Origin: Hormiphora californensis
Lineage: Eukaryota > Ctenophora > Tentaculata > Cydippida > Pleurobrachiidae
NCBI GenBank assembly: GCA_020137815.1
Contig: CM035352.1
Span: 7,732,905-7,796,904, forward strand
Direction of reading: 5' to 3'
Length of the DNA stretch: 64,000 nt
A program made the translations under genes and the position numbers. Positions 12,307 to 24,923 of the stretch are shown here, piece by piece. Numbering within the stretch: position 1 is the first letter of the stretch; each line of letters starts with the position of its first letter. Below the pieces are notes generated by a model. It did not search any database. It was not told where the DNA came from and saw only the letters and a program-made list of their open reading frames with translations.

Positions 12307-12842
12307 ATGTCCCTAAGAAGTGTGGATTTCAAAGTATTTGGTAAGGTTCAGAGGGTGTTTTTTAGAAAGTGCACTAAGGAGAAGGCTGATAGTCTCGGAC
12401 TGGTAGGATGGTGTAAGAACCTACCTGATTCTACAGTGACAGGTAATTATGAGCGCTGTTTTGTTTGTTTGTTTGTTTTGATCTGCTGAAAAAGTGTTGC
12501 AGCACTGGCCACGGAATTATATTTTCGTGCGAGTTTGGAGCGCGCGGGGTCGTTGGAGTGAAAAGGATTGCGCGCGTACACAACACGCGCGAATACATTT
12601 ATGTACAATGTACATTTCCGAACCATTTTGCAGCAGCTGTCCTCTGAAAAAGACCTCTAATTTCTGATATCTTTTCAGGTGCAGCACAGGGGTCTCCCGG
12701 AGAGATTGAAAAGATGAAGTATTGGTTGACAAACACAGGCAGCCCTCAGAGCAAAATATCGAAATGTGACTTTACAAATGAGAGAGATGTTTCAGCTCCT
12801 GAGTTCAGCGAGTTTAGCATCATTAGGAAAAAGAAGAAATAG
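12307..12842 (+). CDS. ACYP: Acylphosphatase
   Basis: Two exons (12307-12442, 12679-12842) give 99 residues, the same length as human ACYP1. The enzyme hydrolyses carboxyl-phosphate bonds such as acyl phosphates and 1,3-bisphosphoglycerate. Family motifs are present: FGKVQRVFFRK with the catalytic Arg, GLVGWCKN with the catalytic Asn, then the W-L-x3-GSP segment and FSEFSIIRK at the C-terminus. The consensus FGxVQGVxFR has Arg in place of the usual Gly (VQRV). An upstream in-frame ATG at 12262 exists, but the strong splice acceptor at 12303-12304 makes MSLRS at 12307 the likely start. It converges with XPO4. Confidence 0.93.
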
Positions 12843-13483
12843 GACAATGTGTTATGAAGTATTCAGTGAAGAGTTGAGAATATTGGACTATGTCAAGTGT
12901 GAAGGATGTGTTGGTAATGCTCGGGGAAAAGGCTTTTGCCCGGTAAATCCGGATCAAATACCGTTCACTTCCTATATCGAAGGAAGTTTATTCTCCCGGT
13001 AAATCAGGGCCCGTAAAATCGGGGTCCGACTGTATCACGTGTTTGTCAGCTCCATTTTACACGCCTATTAACAATGAGAGAAACGGAATGTGTTCACTGG
13101 GTGAAGATAAAACTGGTTTACAAATAATAACAAGGGGGTAAAACACGGAACAAACAGATCTCCTTCAGCACCACACATACTGGGCAATCGACAGACGAAG
13201 CATGCCCTCCGAATGTTTTTTAAGGCACCATACATAGCTTATGTTATAACTGCTATAGTTTTGTCATCTACATTCGTATTCCGTACTAAAGATCTAACAC
13301 ATTTTCAACTTTTATATCACTTTTCTAAAACTGATTGAATAAATAGATAGAAAAACGTTGCCTAGTTTGTTATACCCGACCCTTCTAAAGCGTCAAATGA
13401 AGAAGGGTCGGCTGCAAACAAGACAACAAAAATTGTGGCGTAATGACACAAAACATTTCAACAACAAACAGAGTGTCCCTCCA
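12843..13483. other. Intergenic gap between convergent ACYP and XPO4
   Basis: No gene is seen. At about 12910-13036 there is a degraded hairpin-like dispersed repeat (CCCGGTAAATC, GGGGTCCGACTGTAT) related to the MITE at 40224-40308; pieces of the same repeat occur near 5600 and 56610. Confidence 0.5.
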
Positions 13484-16400
13484 TCACCGACACACACCGT
13501 ATACATTGATAGCAAAGTTCTCAAAGACTTTAGAAAACTGTTCCTTGTCCCGTCGTGATAGGTTTGGTGTGTTGGGAATTAGAGTTGAGAAGGCATTCTT
13601 GAGACATTCTTGTGAGGTTGAGCTCTCCTGCTGCGTCACTATCTCATTCACCACGCTCATGTATTCACCCTGCAATTGGGGTAAACTGTGTTAGGGTTCG
13701 GGTTCGTGTAGATAAATAGTTTAGAGTTCATGACGCTTGGTTTGGGTGAGGGGAGATCTTATCGTTCACACCATGAAATATGATAATACTGGGACCACTT
13801 GCCTTGATCGACCCTGTTTCACCGCACTGTTTTAACAAAACAACATTACACTTACCCTACACTTGCAGATAAATGTAAAAACCATATCAGCAGCTGTATC
13901 GTACAATCCAGCAGGCAGTTCTTGACTTGATATTAGCAACAGTGTGTGCTGGGAGAGAGGGTAGATGTTAGATTACTTAGTTCCCAATTCACATGTTAGA
14001 GTTTACTGTTTAGACTTCCCATGTTACTTCCAGTGATAGACTTTACCTTGACAATGGAGCCGATTTTCCGTTGGAAGCCTCCATTAGCAGCGGAGTGTAT
14101 AGCCAGAGCAGAGACGGCATTGAAAATATAAAACGTGATGTCATCGTTATAGCTGAAATGGGGTTACCATGGTTACTTGTTGAGTTATAGCAGGGTTACC
14201 ATGGTTACTTGTTGAGAAACTATGGTTACCGCGTGGGTTACAATTAAATTACGTGTGTATATCTCCAGGATTACAATTTAGAGAAGGATTACTTTAGAAA
14301 GACACCTACTTGTTCAGGCCCACTTTTAGCATGAGTATGATTTGGTCCACCACATTTTCAGGAAGATTGGTAACTTTCTCTGGGTACACCTCACATATAA
14401 ATGTGATAAGTTTGAAAAACTCACTGGACAGTTTGGGGAACTTCAACAACTCTGAAATGTTGTTGACTGTTGAGTAAGGGGTGCAGGTGAGGAACTCAAC
14501 AAGAAATGGGTAGATTGTAGCGGGGTGGGGGTACTTGTTTGTAACAGATGAAGGTGCAAACGGACTTTTTAAAAAGAGACACTCACCAACGTCAATATGC
14601 GGAACAATGATATCCAACCCAATCAGGACAAGTTTACTAGAACTGTCTTCAAAAGAGTCAGGTTCGTCGAATGAGAAGAAATCCCGTGAACACAAGTGGG
14701 AGAGGAGCTCCAGACAGAGGAGGATGTTGTCATATCTGTCCTCTTCTGCACCCACCATCTTATTACCCGGACCTTGAGGGGGAGAGCCATTGTTATTTAT
14801 CAGCATCGGCATCTATGTTGGGTATGGTTATTAACGAATTTAGAACTAGGATATCAATGATTATCCAAAGTCCGACTTTAGACAGCTGGAACTCACGCAT
14901 TGCTGAGACAGAGTAACACTTCAGAAGTTGGTAACAAATCTCATACAATCGGGCCGTCTGACTCTTGTCTATCTGTAGAATTCCACTGTCTGTTGGGGGG
15001 GGGGGGGGGTTGTTGAATGGTAAATCGTTCAAATCCCAGAATGAGACGCTATGAAAAGTCCGCACTTGTTACTCAACAACACGTACCTGCAACGGAACAG
15101 AACAATTCCAGGATAGATCTGACAATAGTGGGGGCATGTTGAGAGACCTTCATTAATCTGACACACCCCTCCAGAACAGGGACCACTGTAACAAATACTG
15201 CACTGGGGGAGGTAGTTGGGTTAGTTATGAGGGTCACTAGACTGCCAATGTTCGCTAAAGGTTCAGTATTTAGTGGTTACTAGTAAGTGTCAGTATCAGT
15301 GACAATTAGTGTTAGTGTTAATTAGTGTGACTAAGGACTAAGGTAGCTAGTAACATACTCGATAATCTTGTTGACGATTGAGGAGGCGATGCCATGGAAG
15401 GTGTCCAGGGCAGTAATAATCTTTACAATCAGGGATGGATTATCAGGCACTTGGGATACCTGGTCACTGTTCAACACGGCCACCACACTACTCGTCATAC
15501 CTCCAAACACCTGGAACATGGGGTCAGATTGAGAGAGTGGTAGAAAGAGGATTGAGGAAGAATCAAACTCACAAATCCAGATAGAAACGGATAGAAAGAC
15601 ATTACACAAGTTGGCTTGTTCGACCCTCTCCAGGGTTAGAAGACAGACACAAGCTACAACCGCTGTGTACCTTCTCCATGAAGGGTAGGTGTTCAGAGGA
15701 AGGTAGATGGGACATAACAGTTGTCATGGCAGCAGCAAAACTCCTAACACTCTCTGAGGAGGGCAGAACAACAGCACCTGTTGTGTACTGTTCTACCAAC
15801 TTGAGGAAGTTACCATCCTTCATCAGCAGCTTCGACCTAGCAGGGGTGGGGGTGAGATAACAATACACATTATCGGAAATGTTCAGGTCTGCGCCGCGTG
15901 ACCAGTTTCAGCCCAATCACAGCACAGCTCCAGCGAGCACACGTGACTCGCACGTCATAAGGGCTGTTCAAATATGGTTACTTAGTTGCTACTAAATCCA
16001 GTACACTCACGTTCGAGGGTTTCTAGCGAAGGTGGTAACTAGGGAAACACAATCCACGGCAATGGATTCCTCTCCTGGGTAGTATACCAGTCCAGATATT
16101 ATCTTCTCAACAAACGAACCCACCAACCACTGGGCTGCAATGGGATAACGGGGTGAGTCATGGGGTGACAACCAACCCGATCTGAGCATACATTCACGAG
16201 AATAAAAACGGGGAAACAGATTTAACCGGGTTATATAACTAGGGTTTGGAATGAAATGTATTACATAACTTTGGAGTTCACTAAACCTAGGATATTTAAA
16301 CATAGTTCAAAGTACTAATATGTCTGGGGGGGGGGGGGGGGGGGTTCAAAGTATGTCTGCACTCACCGAAGGAAGAGTCCTCTCCGAAGGATAACACCAG

Positions 16401-19400
16401 TGACTGGGGGATGTAGCTGTATTCTGATTCATTGAACATGAGGTAGCTAGCACAGATACGTGATAGTGCCCACATTAGACTGCTATACACCTGGGGGACA
16501 AGCCATACCATTACAAATGATAAGAGGCGATGAGCGGGAGAACAAACAAACAAACAAAACCACAGATAATAGTTTGAGAAGCACATGAAAGGGGCGTAAA
16601 GACACTAAACAGGGACTACTCTAAAATACTTACCTGGGGTGACAGATAATGGCAAGCGCCTCGTCCCAAGAGACCCTGATAGACTGTTGCCAACTCCAGA
16701 AGAGAGATAACCGCGTTAACGACCAGGTTCTTGCTAGGTAACTCCCCGAACCTTACACCCAAGTGTTTTTCTAGAGGGATAAAAAGAGGTATTTAACAAC
16801 ATTAGGAGGGATATCATTATGATTATGGGTAGTAACAAACAAATATCGCTCAGGTATAATCGATTTGATAAAAGCAGTGCCATGGGCGTGAACCCCTGTA
16901 GTTGACCCTACACGCGGGGACTTAACAAATCCAAGCTCTAAAGGGTTGTTTCTATCCGGGGGTTATATCACTTACGTATGTAAATCTCGAATGTTGCCAT
17001 ATCCACCGTTTCATCATTTTCGGAAATGAACTTCAGGACAGGTTTGGGTACTGCTACATACATCCCTGGGTCAGTGGTGGCTTCAGCGAGGGTATAACCA
17101 ATCAGAACCACCAGCCAGTGGACATCCTCGAATAACTGTAAGGGGAGAACTTGTTATATTTAGGTGAATGGGTATCATCTCGCTAAGCCCGGGGACATAG
17201 GGCAAGTAGAGAGATCCTGAGTGTGATGTCCTAACCCAGGAGTGATAGGAATCCAGTACTTGCCGGGGCCGATGGGGGGGGGGGGGGTACACTTATTTAC
17301 CGGGGTGATGATTCACCACTGGTGAGCCGTGAGAGAGGAACCCAGTATTTACCGGGGGCTTGGGGGGGGTGTACTTACCGGTGTACACTCCTGTTGACTA
17401 TCAGCTGTCTCTTTAACCGCCCTACATCGCTCCATTAACATTTTGGACAGATAGGGAAGGACGGCACCGGTATTGAGCCGGGCCATACATCCTATCACCT
17501 CTAGTTGGTCCCTGTACTTAACACGATCATCTTCCTCCGACTCAAGGTCTATCTGATTTGAGGGGATTGTGTTTTAGAAGTTTATCTGGGGGATAGATAC
17601 GGATTTAGAGGTCTATCTGGGAGGGGGGAGACAGATACCAAGTAAGGTGTCTTTCTGATGATATGGGGATCGGGGGAGGAGATAAGTGGATTTGGAAGGG
17701 GAGTTTTAGCTGCTGTTAGGGGAGACATTGCCTTGTTCAGACTCAGCCTCATGAACAATACAAGGCTGACAGGTACTGGAAAGAGATGGTGATGGAGCAA
17801 CTCAAAATTAATCATTGTACCTCTTCCTCCTTCACATTATCATTCCTAATTCCAGTAGGAGAGGCTAGGTGACACTTGACATAACACTCTACCACCCTCA
17901 ACACTGCCTGGCCAAGAGGTCCACTCGCCTCAGCCCCCTCGTCCGAGTCATTCTGTAGGAGGGTTAACCAGATATCTAGCACAACGTCAACCACATCTTG
18001 AGTGTCTGCTAGCATCTGGAAGAGAGAGGAGTTGTGAGTCAGCTTCTGGAGTACACATTACATAATCTATTCTCAAAGTAACTCCTTGAGAGGGGAGATT
18101 TAGAGAAGTATAATCAGGGAAAAGCACAAGCTACCTCATCATCCCGGGTCGATGCGATCATGACATTGATAGAGAGATCAGTGATGGCTGATATGAAAGC
18201 ACCCCAGAGTCCCTTCTCCATTGCTTCCACTTCTGGTGAACTATTGGTCCACAGAAGTTGGCGAACCGCCAGAGACAGCCCGTGGTACTCGTGATGGGAC
18301 TTTGTCGCAGAGGCCCTGGAAAAACGGTGAATGAAATCAGAAATGTAGTACAGAAATGTAGTACAACTACTCAATTAGCTTTCATTTTGCTACCATCCTC
18401 CTGAAATATCGAGACTGAATTAGCATCTTTAATTCACCTGATAACAAGTTTAGTTATGGCAGAGAGATAGGAAGAAAGGAATTGTTCCTGTTCCCCGGTT
18501 GTTGCGAAGATTGTTCCATTTAGTGTTCCTAACTGAACCAGGCACATTCTGGCCAAATGTTGCAGGTCCTGGTGGCTACCAAATGCTTCGTACAACTAGG
18601 GGGATGATGTGGTCACGTGACATGTATGGAGAACCGGGGTGAGCCTGATGGCATGTTTTTGGTTTTCAATACTCTCGGGGGGGGGGGGGGGGGGGGCGTC
18701 ACCTTTTATTTTGCCCATATTTGCCCATATTTGCCCATATGGGCAAAACTGAATTTTCAAAAATCGTGGGACTTTGGGCAAAATGGGCAAAAATGGGCAA
18801 AAAAATAACTCCTGTACCTTACATCATAGGTATATATATATATAGGTTTATAGCCACTATAATCGAAGCAGAATTTCACGCTGAGGAAGATGCTTGTATT
18901 TATTTTGTTCTAGGACGTTTCTGAAACCCATAAAAGCAAAAAAACCTTAAAAAAAATGTTAGTAGAGGGGTTGTAGCACCGGGAGGTAATGAGTAAACAC
19001 ACACACACGCATTGAGCAAGCTCAATGTTTAGCTATTCTCCGGCTGGGTATAGGGCTGAGGTACTGGCAAGATATAGTAGGATCGCTACTGCCCACATGT
19101 CAAGTTTATTCGGATATACAAGTTTAAAAGGTTGGGGGGTCACAGGGACCGTCTTAGCTTCGCTCCCCGTTAACATTGCCTGTAACCGGGGGTCCACTAA
19201 GCTCTCATATATACTCGGCCATTACTCCCAACCACTAGTAGTGGTTTTCAGTACCTCTTATACTGGTAAATCCGTATAGAAACAATCCTTGTGTTTTAAT
19301 AGCGATCACTCCGTATATCTTGCACTGACCCAGTATTACCACACATTAATTGTGCAATTGGCACTATGGGATTTCTCCACTGCGGCCGGCACTGTGAGTA

Positions 19401-22400
19401 ATCAGCCACTATATAAGCTACATCTTGGTTGCTAACCAGTCAATACATTAGTAGAGGGGTTGTAGCACCGGGAGGTAATGAGTAAACACACACACACGCA
19501 TTGAGCAAGCTCAATGTTTAGCTATTCTCCGGCTGGGTATAGGGCTGAGGTACTGGCAAGATATAGTAGGATCGCTACTGCCCACATGTCAAGTTTATTC
19601 GGATATACAAGTTTAAAAGGTTGGGGGGTCACAGGGACCGTCTTAGCTTCGCTCCCCGTTAACATTGCCTGTAACCGGGGGTCCACTAAGCTCTCATATA
19701 TACTCGGCCATTACTCCCAACCACTAGTAGTGGTTTTCAGTACCTCTTATACTGGTAAATCCGTATAGAAACAATCCTTGTGTTTTAATAGCGATCACTC
19801 CAGTATATCTTGCACTGACCCAGTATTACCACACATTAATTGTGCAATTGGCACTATGGGATTTCTCCACTGCGGCCGGCACTGTGAGTAATCAGCCACT
19901 ATATAAGCTACATCTTGGTTGCTAACCAGTCAATACATTAGTAGAGGGGTTGTAGCACCGGGAGGTAATGAGTAAACACACACACACGCATTGAGCAAGC
20001 TCAATGTTTAGCTATTCTCCGGCTGGGTATAGGGCTGAGGTACTGGCAAGATATAGTAGGATCGCTACTGCCCACATGTCAAGTTTATTCGGATATACAA
20101 GTTTAAAAGGTTGGGGGGTCACAGGGACCGTCTTAGCTTCGCTCCCCGTTAACATTGCCTGTAACCGGGGGTCCACTAAGCTCTCATATATACTCGGCCA
20201 TTACTCCCAACCACTAGTAGTGGTTTTCAGTACCTCTTATACTGGTAAATCCGTATAGAAACAATCCTTGTGTTTTAATAGCGATCACTCCATATATCTT
20301 GCACTGACCCAGTATTACCACACATTAATTGTGCAATTGGCACTATGGGATTTCTCCACTGCGGCCGGCACTGTGAGTAATCAGCCACTATATAAGCTAC
20401 ATCTTGGTTGCTAACCAGTCAATACATTAGTAGAGGGGTTGTAGCACCGGGAGGTAATGAGTAAACACACACACACGCATTGAGCAAGCTCAATGTTTAG
20501 CTATTCTCCGGCTGGGTATAGGGCTGAGGTACTGGCAAGATATAGTAGGATCGCTACTGCCCACATGTCAAGTTTATTCGGATATACAAGTTTAAAAGGT
20601 TGGGGGGTCACAGGGACCGTCTTAGCTTCGCTCCCCGTTAACATTGCCTGTAACCGGGGGTCCACTAAGCTCTCATATATACTCGGCCATTACTCCCAAC
20701 TACTAGTGGTTGGGAGTAATGGCCGAGTATATATGAGAGCTTAGTGGACCCCCGGTTACAGGCAATGTTAACGGGGAGCGAAGCTAAGACGGTCCCTGTG
20801 ACCCCCCAACCTTTTAAACTTGTATATCCGAATAAACTTGACATGTGGGCAGTAGCGATCCTACTATATCTTGCCAGTACCTCAGCCCTATACCCAGCCG
20901 GAGAATAGCTAAACATTGAGCTTGCTCAATGCGTGTGTGTGTGTTTACTCATTACCTCCCGGTGCTACAACCCCTCTACTAATGTATTGACTGGTTAGCA
21001 ACCAAGATGTAGCTTATATAGTGGCTGATTACTCACAGTGCCGGCCGCAGTGGAGAAATCCCATAGTGCCAATTGCACAATTAATGTGTGGTAATACTGG
21101 GTCAGTGCAAGATATATGGAGTGATCGCTATTAAAACACAAGGATTGTTTCTATACGGATTTACCAGTATAAGAGGTACTGAAAACCACTACTAGTGGTT
21201 GGGAGTAATGGCCGAGTATATATGAGAGCTTAGTGGACCCCCGGTTACAGGCAATGTTAACGGGGAGCGAAGCTAAGACGGTCCCTGTGACCCCCCAACC
21301 TTTTAAACTTGTATATCCGAATAAACTTGACATGTGGGCAGTAGCGATCCTACTATATCTTGCCAGTACCTCAGCCCTATACCCAGCCGGAGAATAGCTA
21401 AACATTGAGCTTGCTCAATGCGTGTGTGTGTGTTTACTCATTACCTCCCGGTGCTACAACCCCTCTACTAATGTATTGACTGGTTAGCAACCAAGATGTA
21501 GCTTATATAGTGGCTGATTACTCACAGTGCCGGCCGCAGTGGAGAAATCCCATAGTGCCAATTGCACAATTAATGTGTGGTAATACTGGGTCAGTGCAAG
21601 ATATATGGAGTGATCGCTATTAAAACACAAGGATTGTTTCTATACGGATTTACCAGTATAAGAGGTACTGAAAACCACTACTAGTGGTTGGGAGTAATGG
21701 CCGAGTATATATGAGAGCTTAGTGGACCCCCGGTTACAGGCAATGTTAACGGGGAGCGAAGCTAAGACGGTCCCTGTGACCCCCCAACCTTTTAAACTTG
21801 TATATCCGAATAAACTTGACATGTGGGCAGTAGCGATCCTACTATATCTTGCCAGTACCTCAGCCCTATACCCAGCCGGAGAATAGCTAAACATTGAGCT
21901 TGCTCAATGCGTGTGTGTGTGTTTACTTAAAAAAAATGACCTCTAATTAGACACCTAATACCATTCTGACCGAGTTTTATCAAAGTTTGCGCTGTTCTCT
22001 CACACTTTAAAGAGATGAAATCAAGCTATAGAGTTGAAAAAACGACATATAACACTGAAAATTGCATTTTGCCCATTTTTGCCCACTTTTGCCCATTTTT
22101 GCCCATTTTGCCCATATGGGCAAAACCGAAATTCGCTGGGATTATGGGCAATGGGCAAAAAAAAGGTGACGCCCCCCCATACTCTCACGTAACGTGGTAT
22201 GTATAGGGAGAAGTAGAAAACACGGGAATGCAATTCAATTCAATTCAATTCAAGTGATCTACCTCAACTAGTATTTGTAGAACACGACCCTCTTTTAGAA
22301 CAGTCCAGTCTTTACCAGGGGTTAGATTTACAACAGGCATCGAGAGAAAGGAGATCTGGGCTAGCTTCTTAGCTGAAGAAGGGATGACAATCTTTATGAA

Positions 22401-23948
22401 GGAGCACATTACACAGCAACAGTGGCGAGTTAATTGATAAAAAAGGGATTACAGGCTGAAACAACTTACAAAGTTTAGACTTGACTTGGCTTGACTTACA
22501 AAGAATAAAACCGAAATCCCAGCTCAGGATGGTAAAAAGGATGGACATAACTTGAATCCATTGTCGGAGGTGTTGTGAGATGGAACCTGCACCTCTCAAC
22601 TTCCCAACCACCTCAACTACTCCAACAAATATCCGATATAGCGGTCCTTTCTGGGGGAGGGATTGTTGGTTGGATTGTGTACAAGTGCCACATGTTAATT
22701 GTAAATTTTAGTAGTGGCTATAATTCTAGAATATAATTTGAGACTAAGGGTTCTAGGGGAAAAGTTCCAATTAATACCCCAAATACCCCCCATCCCCAAT
22801 TACCTCGATTTTCTCCTTGCAATCAAGATTGTGCTGATAACTCATGTAACTAGATAACCCCTTATCAGCCACTGTGAACTCAGCCAATAACGCAGAGGCT
22901 ATCTCCAGCCCTAACAGTAGTGTATCAGGTCCAGTTAGTAGCTGGCAAACGTTATCCACAAATGTAGGTAGGAACTCAGAAGGTCGGTCGAGGGAGGATC
23001 TTTTGACTATAATGGCTACAGTGTGGAGAATCTGCTTCAGGACATACGCTTGTAAACTGAGAGGATGGAAAAATGTTAACGATGGGTACTGGATGCTGGG
23101 AGGGGGGGGGGGGGGGTGAAGTCATATCAATGGAATACCAGATTTTATTTGGTGGACTTGATATACCATCAAGGCACCGTTGTTATAATGCTAACGATTT
23201 GTACCTTGTTTTTCGTTGGTGAGCAAAGTTAAGCAGGAAATCCCGGAGATTATCTACCTCTATCTCCCCCAACAGGGACCACTCTCTCATCACTGCTTCG
23301 CGGAGGGTTGAACACGCCACAAAGTGTAGATATGGCTCATTTGTGCTTTCTAAGGAATGGAAGATGTGTTACTTGGTGCTTTCCGAACGAAAAGCATGAG
23401 CCAGGATGATACCTTGCCCAAAACTGGCTCCAGCTATGAGTCTGTCTTGCGGCGCCAGAACCCGCTCAGTTCGGTTTGGAGCCGCCTGATAGATCCAGCT
23501 CAGAATCTGAGTTTTTGCAATGTTCAGATGGCGCCGCGCACTGCGCTGCTGACAACTTTCTAGCACGCTGTTTGATGTTCGGGCGCGTTCCGCGAAGTTG
23601 ACAAAACGCGCCAAAACTGGTACACTAAGTGGACACACTAGCAGACGAACCAAAACACAGACAACGCACCTAAAACACAGACAACGCACCTAAAACACAG
23701 ACAACGCACCTAAAATGTGTTTACAGATGACATAAGGTTTTTCTGATCGTTTGAATTTCATCAACAAGTTCTCGGCCTGCTTCCTCTGTTCTCCAGTCAC
23801 ACCGGCTGAGCCAACCTAAGGGGAGGGAGATGGATTAAATCAAGGAACAGGATTAATTAATTAATTAATTATACAGCTCTGTATCAACTAGTTCAGTAAT
23901 TACCGTCATTATACGGGCTGCATCTGATAACTCCTGTAACTGTTCCAT
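13484..23948 (-). CDS. XPO4: Exportin-4 (importin-beta family nuclear transport receptor)
   Basis: About twenty exons on the minus strand reproduce exportin-4 from end to end. The first exon is 23948-23904 (MEQLQELSDAARIMT), the second about 23815-23710 (QAENLLMKFKRSEKPYVICK) and the third begins at 23349 (STLREAVMREWSLL). Middle exons include VRVVECYVKCHLASPTGIRN at about 17900 and the ILTVL-like LLQNDSDEG segment. The C-terminal exons include LSSEFFKLITFICEVYPEKV (14308-14463) and the last exon ending at the TGA at 13484. XPO4 exports eIF5A and Smad3 and imports Sox factors in vertebrates. The protein should be HEAT-repeat alpha-solenoid throughout. The intron between about 18600 and 22260 carries the giant palindromic transposon; several other introns carry poly-G runs of 12-20 bases. 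Confidence 0.93.
18676..22180. mobile_element. Poly-G-capped palindromic DNA transposon carrying inverted tandem repeats
   Basis: Left end: a G run, then CGTCACCTTTTATTTTGCCC with repeated TTTGCCCAT words. Right end, inverted: GGGGGGGCGTCACCTTTTTT followed by the same GCCCAT/ATGGGC words. The octamer ATACTCTC lies immediately outside both ends, an 8-bp target-site duplication. Between the tips is a near-perfect inverted repeat built of 489-bp monomers. No transposase is encoded, so mobility would need a partner. It lies in an intron of XPO4. Confidence 0.85.
18959..21925. repeat. Inverted array of ~489-bp monomers (3.5 copies forward, 2.5 reverse)
   Basis: Forward monomers start with TTAGTAGAGGGGTTGTAGC at 18959, 19448, 19938 and 20427. 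The array then turns round at about 20704 (ACTAGT inside CCCAACTACTAGTGGTTGGG) and runs in reverse to 21925. Monomers are almost identical; visible differences are single bases (for example CACTCCGTATATC, CACTCCAGTATATC, CACTCCATATATC). Each monomer has an (AC)n tract, a perfect CATTGAGC-AA-GCTCAATG hairpin and a chance 84-codon frame. It does not resemble 5S, tRNA or U-snRNA genes. Confidence 0.9.
23650..23715. repeat. Triplicated donor of XPO4 exon 2
   Basis: CTAAAACACAGACAACGCAC repeats; read on the minus strand each unit supplies TTTTAG|GTGCGT. The first unit on the minus strand is the true end of exon 2 (23710). Confidence 0.8.
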
Positions 23949-23954
23949 ATGTCT

Positions 23955-23982
23955 GCTAAGATGGGAGGGAGTATTTAGTAGT
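23955..23982 (-). promoter_or_regulatory. 3' splice site just upstream of XPO4 start
   Basis: On the minus strand CTACTAAATACTCCCTCCCA is followed by TCTTAG, giving a seven-base leader before ATG at 23948. Candidate trans-splice acceptor; the preceding gene (SIVA) stops only 271 bp upstream. Confidence 0.6.
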
Positions 23983-24218
23983 GATACCAGGGTGGGGGGG
24001 GGGGGGCTGCTTAGCTCTCATTGTAAAGGAGGGACACAAGGGAGGGGAAACAACCGATTTGTCTAAACTAACTTTGAAATACGATAATAGCTAATTTATT
24101 GGGTTGAATTTACAGTTAAAATATTGCTTGAAACATAGAACAAGCTTACAAACACAGCACACTCCATCTCCCTCTCTCACAGTTTCCCGTTATCCCTGCC
24201 TCATGCCCTGTCACTGCC

Positions 24219-24614
24219 TCATGCCACACATGACAGACAGAACTCCCTAGTTTGAGGGGTGTTATAATCCAGCACACTACACAGACTACAGAACACCTCT
24301 TCACACCCCACACACACCCTACTACAGGGAGTACAGGAGTACCTAGCACAATGGTAACAAGATCTACTCGGATCACCCGACTTGCAACTAAAACACTGCA
24401 GTGGAGAGGTGGTGGTCTGCTGCACTACAGCAGGTGGTGGTGGTGGAGAGTTCCAATATCCCTGTTGGCCCTCAACTAGAAGGTTCCTTGTTTTGTCCAT
24501 CATCTCGCGAAGTAGGTCGTTGTTTAGCTTAGCAGCCTCTTTTAGTGTGATGTGGGTTTTGAATTGTTGGGGAGAAGTTGAGGAGAAGGGACATTTTCTC
24601 TTTAAACTTGACAT
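24219..24614 (-). CDS. SIVA1: SIVA-like pro-apoptotic zinc-binding protein
   Basis: A single exon encodes 131 residues. The N-terminus KRKCPFSSTSPQQFKTHI matches the Siva start (KRxCPF...QLK), and the segment with KTRNLLVEGQQGYW matches its KTKRLLFxGAQAY motif. The C-terminal half is a Cys-rich domain: C-x2-C, then CYHCARYSCTPCSRVCVGCE and FCSLCSVLDY, ending FCLSCVA, matching the box-B/zinc region of Siva. Human Siva-1 is 175 residues; the shorter length comes from a missing middle. Siva binds CD27-type TNF receptors and Bcl-xL in vertebrates; here only family membership is shown. It sits between the LisH gene and XPO4, all on the minus strand. Confidence 0.88.
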   Translation of the reverse strand: MSSLKRKCPFSSTSPQQFKTHITLKEAAKLNNDLLREMMDKTRNLLVEGQQGYWNSPPPPPAVVQQTTTSPLQCFSCKSGDPSRSCYHCARYSCTPCSRVCVGCEEVFCSLCSVLDYNTPQTREFCLSCVA

Positions 24615-24619
24615 GATCT

Positions 24620-24640
24620 CTATAACTAAAATATAATTAG
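24620..24640 (-). promoter_or_regulatory. 3' splice site just upstream of SIVA start
   Basis: Minus strand CTAATTATATTTTAG with AG at 24627-24626, leaving an 11-base leader before the ATG at 24614. Candidate trans-splice acceptor within the 309-bp gap after the LisH gene. Confidence 0.5.
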
Positions 24641-24923
24641 AGTTATAATTAGAGTTAGAATTAGCAGTTGTTAATTAGAGTTGTTGATTCTTGGGGAATC
24701 AGTGGCAAAGAGGTGAAACATGTAAACACAGTTGTTTTGAAAATTGTTAAAACATCGTCATATTTAAATCAGAATATTCAATGTGGACAGACTGCAGTCT
24801 ATAAATAAAAGTATGTTTTGCTCTCAAACTAATTTCAACTTTCGAAAACTGCATAAACAAAATATGTCAATACCTGAACTATGTAGATCTCAACTCAAAT
24901 CACTGATTTATATAATGTCCCTC

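Noticed and set aside
19025-21894. Repeated 84-codon open frames in the 489-bp monomer
   Set aside because: They recur only because the monomer recurs; no domain, no third-position bias visible and near-identical DNA.
18959-21925. The 489-bp repeat as spliced-leader, 5S or U-snRNA genes
   Set aside because: Tandem arrays are typical of SL and 5S genes, but no Sm site (AAUUUUUGG type), no leader with donor and no 5S internal-control sequence is seen. The repeat lies between transposon ends.
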